Assembly: GCA_016719485.1 (NCBI GenBank)
Contig: JADJZB010000021.1
Location: forward strand, 124,001 to 188,000
Origin: Holophagales bacterium
GTDB taxonomy: Bacteria > Acidobacteriota > Thermoanaerobaculia > UBA5066
Direction: 5' to 3'
Length of the DNA: 64,000 nt
Part shown: one piece after another, positions 35,658 through 47,250 of the stretch
How positions within the stretch are numbered: position 1 is the first letter of the stretch
Layout of the letters: every line of letters begins with the position of its first letter
The notes under the pieces: model-generated
Told to the model about the DNA's origin: nothing
What the model saw: the letters and a program-made list of their open reading frames with translations, nothing else
The model's database searches: none
Program-made: the position numbers and the translations under genes

Positions 35658-36698
35658 ATGTGGTACGAACCGTGGCTCGAACGTGGGCTCCTTCCCGACG
35701 CCCTCGTGCGCCGGAAGATTCGCGAGCTCCTCCGGCAACGTCTCGCAGACGAGAGGGCGGACGACGCCCAGGAGGCGCTCGCCCGCGAGGAGCGGTTCAT
35801 CCGGGAAATGCGCGAGAGCGTGGTCGCGATGGCGACCGTCGAGGCGAACGAGCAGCACTACGAGGTGCCGCCCGCCTTCTACGAGCTCGTCCTCGGCGCC
35901 CATCGGAAATACTCCTCTGGCCTGTTCTCGGAAGGGGTTGCGACGCTCGACGCCGCCGAGGCGGCGATGCTCGCCCTCACCTGCGAGCGGGCGCGCCTGG
36001 CCGACGGGCAGAACGTCCTCGAGCTCGGGTGCGGGTGGGGCTCGCTCACGCTCTGGATGGCGGAGCGGTATCCGGAGTCGCGCATCGTCGCGGTGTCGAA
36101 CTCGAAGGACCAGCGGGAGTACATCGAGGGGAAGGCGGCGGAGCGAAACCTGACGAATCTCAAGGTCGTCACGTGCGACATGAACGTCTTCGACCCGGCG
36201 ACGGGTCCCGCGTTCGACCGGGTCGTCTCGGTCGAGATGTTCGAGCACATGCGCAACTGGCCCGAGCTCCTCGGCCGGATCGCCTCGTGGCTGAAGCCCG
36301 ACGGTCGTCTCTTTCTCCACGTCTTCTCGCACCGGGACGTCTCGTATCCGTACGTCGCGCGGGACGAGAGCGACTGGATGGCGCGGAACTTCTTCACCGG
36401 GGGCCTGATGCCCTCCGACCACCTCCTCCTCCGCTTCCCCGAGCACCTCTTCGTGGAGGAGCGCTGGCGCGTGAACGGCACGCACTACGCGCGCACCGCC
36501 GAGGCGTGGCTCGCGAACCTCGACCGGAACAGGAGAGCGGCGCAGCAGCTCTTCGCGAAGGCCTACGGGCCGGGGGTCGCGCGGCGAAAGGTCGTCGAGT
36601 GGAGGCTCTTCTTCATGGCCTGCGCCGAGCTCTTCGCACACGGGGGCGGGAACGAGTGGATGGTCTCCCACTACCGGCTGCGGCGCCGATACGCCTGA
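35658..36698 (+). CDS. Second CFA-synthase-like SAM methyltransferase
   Basis: A 346-residue enzyme of the branch related to cyclopropane synthases and plant coclaurine N-methyltransferase: EANEQHYEVPPAFYELVLGA, SAM motif VLELGCGWGSLTLWMAER, VSNSKDQREYIEGKA, VSVEMFEHMRNW, and a Phe/Trp-rich end (WRLFFMACAELFAHGGGNEW). It lacks the N-terminal lipid-binding domain of the other CFA enzyme in the operon. Substrate unknown; a small amine or lipid is possible. Confidence 0.85.
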   Translation: MWYEPWLERGLLPDALVRRKIRELLRQRLADERADDAQEALAREERFIREMRESVVAMATVEANEQHYEVPPAFYELVLGAHRKYSSGLFSEGVATLDAAEAAMLALTCERARLADGQNVLELGCGWGSLTLWMAERYPESRIVAVSNSKDQREYIEGKAAERNLTNLKVVTCDMNVFDPATGPAFDRVVSVEMFEHMRNWPELLGRIASWLKPDGRLFLHVFSHRDVSYPYVARDESDWMARNFFTGGLMPSDHLLLRFPEHLFVEERWRVNGTHYARTAEAWLANLDRNRRAAQQLFAKAYGPGVARRKVVEWRLFFMACAELFAHGGGNEWMVSHYRLRRRYA

Positions 36699-36776
36699 GG
36701 GGACCGTCGCCGCGGCGGGCGGAATCCGCCGTTTCCGCGGTTAGACTCGTGTCCATTCCGACCCGGAGGTGACGCC

Positions 36777-37431
36777 ATGCTGTTCGACAAGAGCAAGCTC
36801 CGCCTTCCCGATTCCGAGGACGCACTCGAGGGGCGCAGCACGCCGATGCCCGTGACGAACCGGCACTTCGTGAACGGACGGGAGATCCTCCCGCCGTTCC
36901 CTGCCGGCCTCGAGCAGGCCGTCTTCGGCATGGGCTGCTTCTGGGGCGCCGAGAAGACGTTCTGGACGCTGGCGGGCGTCTACACGACCGCGGTGGGCTA
37001 CGCGGGGGGCCTCAACCCCGAACCCGACGTACAAGGAGCTCTGCACGGGCCGCACGGGGCACGCCGAGGTCGTCCTCGTCGTCTTCGACCCGGGGCAGGT
37101 CTCCTTCGAGCAGCTCCTGAAGCTCTTCTTCGAGAAGCACGACCCGACGCAGGGGATGCGGCAGGGCAACGACGTCGGCACGCAGTACCGCTCGGTGATC
37201 TACACCCACGGTGACGCCCAGGCGCGCGCCGCCGTCGCGGTGCGCGACGCCTACCAGGACGTCCTCTCCTCGCGGGGCTACGACCCGATAACGACCGAGA
37301 TCCGGCCGGCGGGCCCTCTCTACTACGCCGAGGATGCCCACCAGCAGTACCTCGCGAAGAACCCGGGCGGCTACTGCGGCCTCGGCGGGATCGGGATCGC
37401 GTGCCCGGTGGGCACCGGGGTTCGGGGCTGA
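36777..37431 (+). CDS. msrA: Peptide methionine sulfoxide reductase A, one-base frameshift
   Basis: Repairs methionine-S-sulfoxide. Catalytic Cys in FGMGCFWGAEKTFW; after GYAGGL the frame breaks: removing one A at 37014/37015 restores GLTPNPTYKELCTGRTGHAE and then the rest to AKNPGGYCGLGG (resolving Cys) and the stop at 37431. A clean, single-base insertion in an otherwise perfect gene suggests a sequencing error. Confidence 0.9.
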
Positions 37432-37536
37432 AGAGGGACCTGGAGGAGAAGACCAGGATCTACGGGACCCGGAGGACCCGCAACCGAAAGGTCTCGTCGA
37501 TTCCGCGGGGGGCCGCGAGCGGTGCGGTACGTCTCA

Positions 37537-37725
37537 CGGCCGCCTGCTGCGCGCGCCCGACCCGCTTCCGATCTCGCTGCGGCCGGTCGGGGGGCCCGCG
37601 CGAACTCCTCGCTTCGCTCGTCAGACACGCGCGCGGGCCTGATCCCCGCCCGGTCCTCGCGAACTCGAGCGGGTCCCCGGGCGTGCTCGAGGGCGGCTCG
37701 CGAGACGCACCGCCCCTCCCGCGGC
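37537..37725 (+). repeat. Left arm of ~190-bp imperfect inverted repeat
   Basis: Contains GAACTCCTCGCTTCGCTCGT then CAGACACG and GGGCCTGATCC, which recur in reverse complement at 37871-38065 with the same order and spacing (CACGGC...CGACCCGC...AACTCCTCGC...GTGCTCG...CCCCTCCCGC). By eye most positions match, with small indels. It looks like one copy of a dispersed intergenic repeat family. Confidence 0.65.
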
Positions 37726-37870
37726 CGGCGAGCTTCAGCGATCCGCAGGGAGGCGCTTTCGGGGGCCGCGCGATCAAACAGTAGAGAGGCTCAAGATCGT
37801 GCTACGAGCCTGATCTCCCGGATCGCGGCCACGGGCGGTTTCCCTGTCTCTGCGCATCGAATGGGTGTGA

Positions 37871-38065
37871 GCGGGCGGGAGGGGTGCCCCGCGAGCGGCG
37901 TCCGAGCACCCGCGGGGCCCCGCACGGCTCCGCGAGCAGGCCGCCGGATCAGGCGAGCTCACGTGTTTGACGAGCGGAGCGAGGAGTTTGAGCTCGCCCC
38001 GGCGGCCCGCGCAGTGGGGCCGATGCGGGTCGCGGGAGCACAGGAGCCGCCGTGGGGCATCCCTC
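37871..38065 (-). repeat. Right arm of ~190-bp imperfect inverted repeat
   Basis: Inverted counterpart of 37537-37725: on the minus strand CAAACTCCTCGCTCCGCTCG, TCAAACACG, GCCTGATCC, GTGCTCGGACG, CACCCCTCCCGC. About 145 bp separate the arms. A transcript across both could fold into a very long imperfect hairpin. Confidence 0.65.
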
Positions 38066-38138
38066 CCACCCGCGATTTGCGCGGCAATGTGAGGTGGCCT
38101 GTCCGATGCCTCGTCTCTCTGGGGGTAGGACCCCCTGG

Positions 38139-39578
38139 CTACCGGTAGCTGTCGATGACCCTCTCTATGGCGCGGCGGCAGACGGGGCAGAAGCCGGCGT
38201 CGGTGCGGGTGAACATGATGCAGTCGGCGGAGGAACGGTAGAGGCCCTTGGGCTCGTAGGCGGCCCCTTCGAAGGCGCCGACCTTTCCCATGAACTTCTC
38301 CTTCGCGAAGAAGGCCGCCTCGACCTTCTTCTGCTCGCGGAAGAGGTCGTCGATGGCGGCGGGCGACGCGCCGGCGGCCAGGAGCGCCTTGCGGCGCGCC
38401 TGGAAGTCGCGGGAGGTCTTCTCGAAGGCCTCCTTCGACCACGGCGTCGGGAGCGGCGTCGCGGCCGCGACGAGGTCCTTCCACTTGAGAGTGGCGGGGT
38501 CCTTCAGGGCGGTGACGTTCATCTCCCACGGCTCTGGCAGGTCGGCCGCGCCGGTCTCGTAGGCGACGTCGGAGGTGTAGTACTCGTCGGCGAGGGCGGC
38601 GAAGTGGTGGCCGAACTCGTGGACGAAGACGTACTCGGCGAAACCGGTGTCGGCCGAGGCGGTCGCCTGGTGGTTGTAGATGCCGCCGCCGCCGTACTGC
38701 GCGTCGTTGACGAGGATCTCGAGGACGTCGTACGGCGCCTGCGCCGCCGCGTCGCGCAGCGCGCGGTCGTCGTAGGTCAGGACGTACCGCTCGGAGCCGA
38801 AGATGTTGTACTGGACCTGAAGGGGTGTGCGGCGGAAGAGCTTCGACTGCGGACGGTGTGCGCCCCCTTCTCCGGAGGAGAGGTCGAGGGCGCGGACGTT
38901 GAAGTCGGCCCTGCGGCTCTTGAACGGCTCGTAGCGGAAGAGCGTGTCGACCATCCGCTTCACGTCGGAGCGGAACTTCGGCAGGTCTTTCTCGGCGTAC
39001 CCCTCGCCGAGGACGAGGAGGTCGACCTTCTCCGTCGGCGGGCCGCTCTCGAAGACGGTCCAGACCGTACCGACCTTCGGGGGCGGGGCGGGGTTGACGT
39101 CGGCAGAGGCGGGATCGACGAGTGTCGAGAAGACCTCCCGGAACAGGTTCCGGCGATCGCGCTTCTTCAGAAGGACCTGGACGGGCCTCAGCGGCCAGGG
39201 GAGGCGGAGCGACTCGCGGAAGGTGCGGTGGGACGTCTTCGCCTCGGCCGTCGTCTCCCACTCGGCGAAGATCGAAGAGTAGCCGCGAGCGTAGAGGAGG
39301 CGGCCGGTCGCGGGCTCGAGGACCTCGAACCGGTAATGCCCGAGGCCGAGCCCGTCGTCGGCGGTCGAGAGGCTCCCGGCCCAGGGCCCGTCGTTCACGA
39401 CCCGGTCGACAGCGACGATCTCGACGCCGTGGCCGCCGGTGTGGAGGAGGTCGATGCGCATCGTCTGCGGCGTGAAGGAGTCGAGGAGCGCCGTGTCGGC
39501 GGGCGCGCTCGGCGCCCCTGGAGAGACCGTGAGGAGCAGGGCCGCGGCGCCGAAAGCGAGAAGCGTGCGAGTACTCAT
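38139..39578 (-). CDS. Secreted M64-family metallopeptidase
   Basis: A 479-residue protein with a signal peptide (MSTRTLLAFGAAALLLTVSPG) and the M64 (IgA peptidase) zinc site FVHEFGHHFAALADEYY, preceded by KVDLLVLGEGYAEKDLPKFR. An N-terminal beta domain (~20-150) precedes the catalytic part, and a C-terminal CIMF...CPVC pair may be disulfide or metal ligands. Probably a periplasmic or extracellular protease. The ATG at 39578 is chosen for the signal peptide; the open frame extends far upstream as a shadow. Confidence 0.9.
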   Translation of the reverse strand: MSTRTLLAFGAAALLLTVSPGAPSAPADTALLDSFTPQTMRIDLLHTGGHGVEIVAVDRVVNDGPWAGSLSTADDGLGLGHYRFEVLEPATGRLLYARGYSSIFAEWETTAEAKTSHRTFRESLRLPWPLRPVQVLLKKRDRRNLFREVFSTLVDPASADVNPAPPPKVGTVWTVFESGPPTEKVDLLVLGEGYAEKDLPKFRSDVKRMVDTLFRYEPFKSRRADFNVRALDLSSGEGGAHRPQSKLFRRTPLQVQYNIFGSERYVLTYDDRALRDAAAQAPYDVLEILVNDAQYGGGGIYNHQATASADTGFAEYVFVHEFGHHFAALADEYYTSDVAYETGAADLPEPWEMNVTALKDPATLKWKDLVAAATPLPTPWSKEAFEKTSRDFQARRKALLAAGASPAAIDDLFREQKKVEAAFFAKEKFMGKVGAFEGAAYEPKGLYRSSADCIMFTRTDAGFCPVCRRAIERVIDSYR

Positions 39579-39623
39579 TCGGGACCTCGGGGAGATCGTA
39601 ACGGACGGGACTATTCTTGCCTG

Positions 39624-40241
39624 GTGATTCGTGCGTTCGTCGCGGTCCCGGTCGAGGACCCCGTCGTGAAGCGCCGGCTCGCCGGGGCGCGGAGCCTCGT
39701 CCCGCCCCTGCCCGGTCTCCGGTGGATCCCGGAGTCCCAGCTGCACTTCACGCTGAAGTTCCTCGGGGAGATCGAGGAGGAGCGCGTGGCGGCGGCGAAG
39801 GCGGCGACCTCCGCGGCCATCGTGGCCATCGCGGCCGCGAGGGCCGTGACGGAGAGCCCCGTGCCTGCGGCCCCGTTCCGTCTCGGTCTCGAGGGGCTCG
39901 GCGCGTTTCCGTCGCGGGGGTCCGCGCGGGTGCTGTGGGCCGGGTGTGGCGACGGGGCCGATGCGCTGTCGGCCCTCGCATCGGCCGTCGAGGAGGCGTT
40001 CACCGCGGCGGGGTTCCGACGCGAGGAACGTCCTTTCTCCCCCCACCTGACCCTCGCGCGCGTGAAGGACCCTGACACCGGGCGGCGCCTGGCGCGGGCG
40101 CTCGAGACCGTTCCTCCGGAGCCGTTTGGCGTGGTTTCCGTCTCGTCTCTCGTCCTCTTCCGGAGCGAGCTGACGTCTCGCGGGGCCGATCATTCGGAAC
40201 TCCTCCGCGTGGCGATAGAATCCTCTGCCGCACCGCAATAG
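39624..40241 (+). CDS. thpR: RNA 2',3'-cyclic phosphodiesterase
   Basis: A 205-residue 2H phosphoesterase with both H-x-T-L motifs (LHFTLKFLGEI near residue 42 and PHLTLARVKD near 140) and the opening RAFVAVPVEDPV. It opens 2',3'-cyclic phosphates or ligates tRNA halves in vitro. GTG start; divergent from the M64 gene with 45 bases between them. Confidence 0.9.
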   Translation: MIRAFVAVPVEDPVVKRRLAGARSLVPPLPGLRWIPESQLHFTLKFLGEIEEERVAAAKAATSAAIVAIAAARAVTESPVPAAPFRLGLEGLGAFPSRGSARVLWAGCGDGADALSALASAVEEAFTAAGFRREERPFSPHLTLARVKDPDTGRRLARALETVPPEPFGVVSVSSLVLFRSELTSRGADHSELLRVAIESSAAPQ

Positions 40242-40274
40242 AGGCCCCTTCCGGGCCGGAACGAGGAGAACACG

Positions 40275-41417
40275 ATGATCGACTTCTCCCTTACCGAGGA
40301 ACAGCAGGCCCTTCAGGAGCTGGCCCGGAAGTTCGCGCGCGAGGAGATGGCGCCGAAGGCGGCGCACCACGACGAGACGGGCGAGTTCCCGCGCGAGATC
40401 GCGAAGAAGGCGTGGGAGCTCGGCCTGATGAACACCCACGTCCCGCCCGAGTACGGCGGCATGGGCCTCGGGACGCTGGACGGCTGCATCATCACGGAAG
40501 AGCTCGCCTGGGGGTGCACCGGCATCGCGACCGCGATGGAGGCGAACGCCCTCGCGGCGGCCCCGGTCATCGTCGCCGGCAACGACGAGCAGAAGAAGGA
40601 GTTCCTCGGGCGCCTGACGGCCGAGCCGCTCTTCGCCGCGTACGCCGTCACCGAGCCGGGCGCCGGCTCCGACGTCGCAGGTATCCGGACGAAGGCCCGC
40701 AAGGTGGGCGACGACTACGTCATCGACGGCGCGAAGGCGTGGATCACGAACGGCGGCGTCGCGAACTGGTACTTCGTCCTCGCCTACACCGACCAGGAGA
40801 AGAAGCACAAGGGGATGTCGGGCTTCCTCGTCCCGGCGGACACCCCGGGGATCACGGTCGGCAAGAAGGAGTGGAACCTCGGGCAGAGGGCGAGCGACAC
40901 GCGCGGCCTGACGTTCGAGGAGGTGAAGGTCCCGGCGAAGTACCTCCTCGGCAAGGAAGGGGACGGCTTCCGGATCGCCATGTCGGCGTTCGACCACACC
41001 CGGCCGCCGGTCGCCTCGGGTGCCGTGGGCCTGGCGCAGCGGGCGATGGACGAGGCGATCAAGTACGCCAAGGAACGGAAGACGTTCGGCCTGCCGATCG
41101 CGGCCTACCAGGCGATCAGCTTCATGATCGCGGACATGGCGATGCAGATCGAGGCGGGGCGCCACCTCGTCCGGCTCGCCGCGTGGGCGATCGACAACGG
41201 GAAGCGGAACACGAAGTACGCCGCGATGGCGAAGGCCTTCTGCGCCGACATGGCGATGAAGGTCGCGACGGACGCCGTCCAGGTTCACGGCGGCTACGGC
41301 TACTCGCACGAGTACCCGGTCGAGAAGCTGATGCGCGACGCCAAGATCTACCAGATCTACGAGGGGACGAGCCAGATCCAGCGGCTCATCATCTGCAAGG
41401 AGATCTTCGAGCGCTGA
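40275..41417 (+). CDS. Acyl-CoA dehydrogenase (short/medium-chain)
   Basis: A 380-residue flavoprotein catalysing alpha,beta-desaturation of acyl-CoA. MIDFSLTEEQQALQELARKF, YAVTEPGAGSDVAGIRT, WITNGGVANWYFV (FAD/substrate), QAISFMIADMA, and the C-terminal VQVHGGYGYSHEYPVEKLMRDAKIYQIYEGTSQIQ with the catalytic Glu in IYEGTSQ. Complete, strong AACGAGGAGA site. Followed by an acyl-CoA synthetase, so both likely serve fatty- or organic-acid catabolism. Confidence 0.95.
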   Translation: MIDFSLTEEQQALQELARKFAREEMAPKAAHHDETGEFPREIAKKAWELGLMNTHVPPEYGGMGLGTLDGCIITEELAWGCTGIATAMEANALAAAPVIVAGNDEQKKEFLGRLTAEPLFAAYAVTEPGAGSDVAGIRTKARKVGDDYVIDGAKAWITNGGVANWYFVLAYTDQEKKHKGMSGFLVPADTPGITVGKKEWNLGQRASDTRGLTFEEVKVPAKYLLGKEGDGFRIAMSAFDHTRPPVASGAVGLAQRAMDEAIKYAKERKTFGLPIAAYQAISFMIADMAMQIEAGRHLVRLAAWAIDNGKRNTKYAAMAKAFCADMAMKVATDAVQVHGGYGYSHEYPVEKLMRDAKIYQIYEGTSQIQRLIICKEIFER

Positions 41418-41585
41418 GGGCTCCGGGAGCAGGATCGCGCGCCGGCGCGGGGGACGCCGGTCGTCGACTCGCGGGACCGCGGCAACGACGACCTACGGTT
41501 CCGGGGCATCCCCTCGACTCGTTCTTCCAGCCGCCGCCAGCGGCGGGCCTCCGGGACGGCCTGCTCGCGCGACCGCGGGCTGCCG

Positions 41586-43073
<1,488 letters not shown>

Positions 43074-43087
43074 AATCCGGTCAGCCC

Positions 43088-44704
43088 ATGCCTTTTCTCG
43101 TTCGTAAACCGGCCGGCGGCGCCCCCGAGGAGCGCCTGCCCCTGAAGCCCGGCGGCAACTCCATCGGCCGTTCCCGCGAGAACGACGTCGTCCTCCACGA
43201 CGCGAGCCTGTCCCGCTTCCACGCGCGGATCGACGTGGAGGAAGGAGGCTCGAGCGTCCTCGACCTCGGGAGCCGGAACGGGACGTTCGTCGGCGGGCTC
43301 AGGGTCCTGCAGTGCCGCCTGAAGCACGGGGACGCGGTGCAGCTCGGGGAGCTCCCGCTCCGCTTCGAGGAAGAGCGCCGGACGGTCCAGCCCGGCTTCT
43401 CCTCGCCCGAGCTGACGCTCCACGCGCTCATCGGCGCGGGAGCCGAGATCGACAAGACGTCGGCCATCCAGCTGCGCGGGGCGCTGCCGATGCAGCGCTC
43501 CGAGGCGAAGCTGAAGATCCTGCTGACGGTCAGCCAGATCCTCTCCTCGCCCGAGCCGGTCGATGCGGTCCTTCCGCGGATCGTCGAGCTTCTCCTCCAG
43601 ATCCTCGACGTCCACCGTGTGGCGCTCCTCCTCGTGGAGGAGGGCTCTCCCGAGCCGGTCGCCAAGGTCGTCCGGTCGCGGAAGACGATGTCCGAGACCG
43701 ACTCGTTCTTCAGCCGGAGCATCGTGAGGCACGTCTTCGAGAGGGGAGAGGGGCTCGTCAGCGACGACGCCCTCGTCGACCCTCGCTTCGCCGGGTCGGC
43801 GACGGTCGCGGGAGAGTCGATACGCTCCTCGATGGCGGCGCCGCTGAAGGTCGCCGACCGGATCCTCGGCGTCCTCTACGTCGACCACCGCTCCATCCCG
43901 AACCGCTACGGGCCGGAAGACCTCGAGTTCCTCGGCGCGTTCGGAAGCCAGGCGGCGCAGGCGATCGAGAACGCGAGGCTCACGGGAAAGCTCCAGGAGG
44001 AGGCGGTGCGCCGGTCGAGCCTCCTGCGCTTCTTCCCGCCGTCCGTCGTCGGTCCGCTCATGGGCTCGGCCGACTTCGGGGCCCAGGTGCGCGACGCCGA
44101 CGTGACGGTCCTCTTCTCGGACATCAGCGGTTTCACCGCGATGTCCTCGAAGCTGGCCCCCCGCGAGGTCGTCGACCTCCTGAACCGCTATTTCCCGGTG
44201 ATGGCCGAGATCGTCTTCCGGCACGAGGGGACGCTCGAGAAGTACATCGGCGACGCGCTCATGGCGATCTGGGGCGTCCCGACGCCCCACGACGACGACG
44301 CCGACCGGGCGCTCGCGGCCGCGCTCGAGATGCGCAGCGCCCTCGCGAAGCTGAATGCGGCCTGGGGAGAGGACCACCGGCTGGAGATCCACGTCGGCCT
44401 GAACTCGGGGCCCGTCGCGTTCGGAAACATCGGGTCGCCGGACTACGTCCAGTTCGCGGCCATCGGCGACACGACGAACGTCTCGGCCCGGGTCTGCACG
44501 GCGGCGCAGGAGGGCGAGGTCCTGATCTCGGAGGCGACACGCCGGCGGCTCAGGACGGCGCGGTTCGCCCTCGAGGAGCTTCCGCCCGTCGCCGTCAAGG
44601 GAAAGACGGAGCCGCTTCTTCTCCATCGCGTGCGGTGGGCGGCGCCGGAAGAGACGGTCGGCGTGGAGAGGGTGCCTTCGCCGGACGCTCCGGTCCGGCC
44701 CTGA
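43088..44704 (+). CDS. FHA-GAF-class III adenylate cyclase
   Basis: A 538-residue signalling enzyme. FHA domain at ~1-105 (NSIGRSRENDVVLHDASLSR, LGSRNGTFVGG), GAF at ~150-310, cyclase at ~340-510. Metal-binding Asp345 (LFSDISGF) and Asp389 (KYIGDALMAIWG), with AAIGDTTNVSARV supplying the adenine/transition-state Thr, Asn and Arg, so cAMP production is likely. FHA suggests input from Ser/Thr phosphorylation. Soluble. The ATG is 15 bases after the synthetase stop. Confidence 0.93.
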   Translation: MPFLVRKPAGGAPEERLPLKPGGNSIGRSRENDVVLHDASLSRFHARIDVEEGGSSVLDLGSRNGTFVGGLRVLQCRLKHGDAVQLGELPLRFEEERRTVQPGFSSPELTLHALIGAGAEIDKTSAIQLRGALPMQRSEAKLKILLTVSQILSSPEPVDAVLPRIVELLLQILDVHRVALLLVEEGSPEPVAKVVRSRKTMSETDSFFSRSIVRHVFERGEGLVSDDALVDPRFAGSATVAGESIRSSMAAPLKVADRILGVLYVDHRSIPNRYGPEDLEFLGAFGSQAAQAIENARLTGKLQEEAVRRSSLLRFFPPSVVGPLMGSADFGAQVRDADVTVLFSDISGFTAMSSKLAPREVVDLLNRYFPVMAEIVFRHEGTLEKYIGDALMAIWGVPTPHDDDADRALAAALEMRSALAKLNAAWGEDHRLEIHVGLNSGPVAFGNIGSPDYVQFAAIGDTTNVSARVCTAAQEGEVLISEATRRRLRTARFALEELPPVAVKGKTEPLLLHRVRWAAPEETVGVERVPSPDAPVRP

Positions 44705-44720
44705 GGCCGGGCAAGAGGGA

Positions 44721-44747
44721 CGGGAACGGGTTCTCTCCCCGTTCCCG
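44721..44747. terminator. Bidirectional hairpin between convergent genes
   Basis: 10-bp perfect stem CGGGAACGGG / CCCGTTCCCG with a 7-base pyrimidine loop, filling the 51-base gap between the cyclase and phosphofructokinase stops. Confidence 0.6.
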
Positions 44748-44755
44748 CGGGTGCG

Positions 44756-45861
<1,106 letters not shown>

Positions 45862-45903
45862 CGTTTCGCCCCTTCTCTCTCCGACGACTGCTCTGCGTCG
45901 ATC

Positions 45904-47241
45904 TCAGGTCAGGTCGAGCGCGCGGTTCAGGTGCTCGATCAGGACGTCCCCGCCCTCGACGCCGACCGCGAGGCGGATGAGCCCGGGGGTGATGCCCCGC
46001 GCGAGCCGGTCCGCCTCGGGGACGACGGCGTGGGTCATCGATGCCGGGTGCTGGATGTAGGTGATGCACGAGCCGAGGGAGACCGCGAGCTCCATCGGCG
46101 TGTCCTTCCTGCCGAAGTAGTTCATCACCGTCTCGCCGGCGGCGACGCCCCCCTTCACCTCGAACGTCAGGATCGCCCCGCCGGAGCGCATCTGCCGCTT
46201 CACGAGGTCCGCCTGGGGGAAGTCGGGGAGGCCGGGGTAGGCGACCGAGGCGACCTTCGAGTGGGTCGAGAGGAACCGGGCGATCTGGAGCGCCGTTTCG
46301 CTCTGCTGTGCCTCTCGCGGGGCGAGGCTCTGGATCGTCATCCCGTTCAGCCACGAGTCGAAGGGCGACGGCGTGGCGCCGATGTCCTTGTACCAGGGGA
46401 AGAAGTCGTTCCGCATGAAGCGGAACGGGCCGAGGAGCGCGCCGCCGACCGACGTGGAGTGGCCGTTCACGAACTTCGTCAGCGAGTGCATGACGAGGTC
46501 GGCCCCGAGGCGGAACGGCTGCTGCAGGTAGGGCGAGCAGAACGTGTTGTCGACGACGAGGAGGATTCCCCGCGGCTCGGTGAGCCGCGAGATCGCCTCG
46601 ATGTCGGCGATGCGCAGCGTCGGGTTCTCGGGCGACTCGAGGAAGATCATCGCGACGTTCGGGTGCGCCTCGAGCGCCGCCTCCACGGCCGCCACGTTTC
46701 CCATGTCGCAGAAGACGGCCTCGACGCCGAACTTCCCGAGGCCGCGGAAGAGGCTGTCGGTGCAGCCGTAGACGTTCCCGGCGAGGATGGCGTCTCCCGA
46801 GCGGCAGACGGCGAGGGCGAGCGTGGAGATCGCCCCCATTCCCGATCCGAAGATGAGCGCGCCGATCGTCGGCTCCTTCTCGTCCACGGCGAGCGCCTTC
46901 TCGATGACGTGGTGCGCCTCGAGCTGGAAGAGGACCCTCTCGAGGTACTCGGTCGTCGGGTTGCCCAGACGCGTGTAGATGCGGGCGTAGGGGCGCTCGC
47001 CTCCCTTGGCCATCCCGAGGAAGCGATCGGCACCGTCTCGGACGTCCTTGAACGCGAACGTGGAGCGCTGGTGAATGACGGGGAGACCGGTTCCTGCCGC
47101 GAGCGTCCGGAAGACGCCCTCGTCGAGCTGCTTCACCTCGTCGCGGACCCAGCGGGTCTTGCGGTCGAGCCACCAGTCCCACCATTCCCAGCGGGCCGTT
47201 CCGAGACGGGTCTTCGGGATCGTGCACTCTGCAGTCAGCAT
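45904..47241 (-). CDS. Cys/Met-metabolism PLP enzyme (cystathionine gamma-synthase / methionine gamma-lyase type)
   Basis: A 445-residue enzyme with YTRLGNPTTEYLERVLFQLE, FGSGMGAISTLALA, VYGCTDSLFR, LLVVDNTFCSPYLQQP and the PLP lysine in MHSLTKFVNGHS, then SVGGALLGPF. An unusual Trp-rich N-terminal extension (WEWWDWWLDRKTRW, residues ~20-33) precedes the family core. Synthase versus lyase cannot be settled. It starts 10 bases after the rsmH stop. Confidence 0.88.
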   Translation of the reverse strand: MLTAECTIPKTRLGTARWEWWDWWLDRKTRWVRDEVKQLDEGVFRTLAAGTGLPVIHQRSTFAFKDVRDGADRFLGMAKGGERPYARIYTRLGNPTTEYLERVLFQLEAHHVIEKALAVDEKEPTIGALIFGSGMGAISTLALAVCRSGDAILAGNVYGCTDSLFRGLGKFGVEAVFCDMGNVAAVEAALEAHPNVAMIFLESPENPTLRIADIEAISRLTEPRGILLVVDNTFCSPYLQQPFRLGADLVMHSLTKFVNGHSTSVGGALLGPFRFMRNDFFPWYKDIGATPSPFDSWLNGMTIQSLAPREAQQSETALQIARFLSTHSKVASVAYPGLPDFPQADLVKRQMRSGGAILTFEVKGGVAAGETVMNYFGRKDTPMELAVSLGSCITYIQHPASMTHAVVPEADRLARGITPGLIRLAVGVEGGDVLIEHLNRALDLT

Positions 47242-47250
47242 GGCGAGATC

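Larger units (their letters stand above)
37432..38138. other. Gene-free region holding an inverted repeat
   Basis: About 700 bases between msrA and the M64 peptidase gene without a supportable gene; open frames here translate to low-complexity Arg/Pro/Gly sequence. Its main content is the pair of repeat arms listed separately. Confidence 0.7.

Noticed and set aside
37774..38138. C-terminal extension or separate gene antisense to the inverted-repeat region
   Set aside because: Frames there are Arg/Pro/Gly-rich, change across repeat arms and lack start signals.
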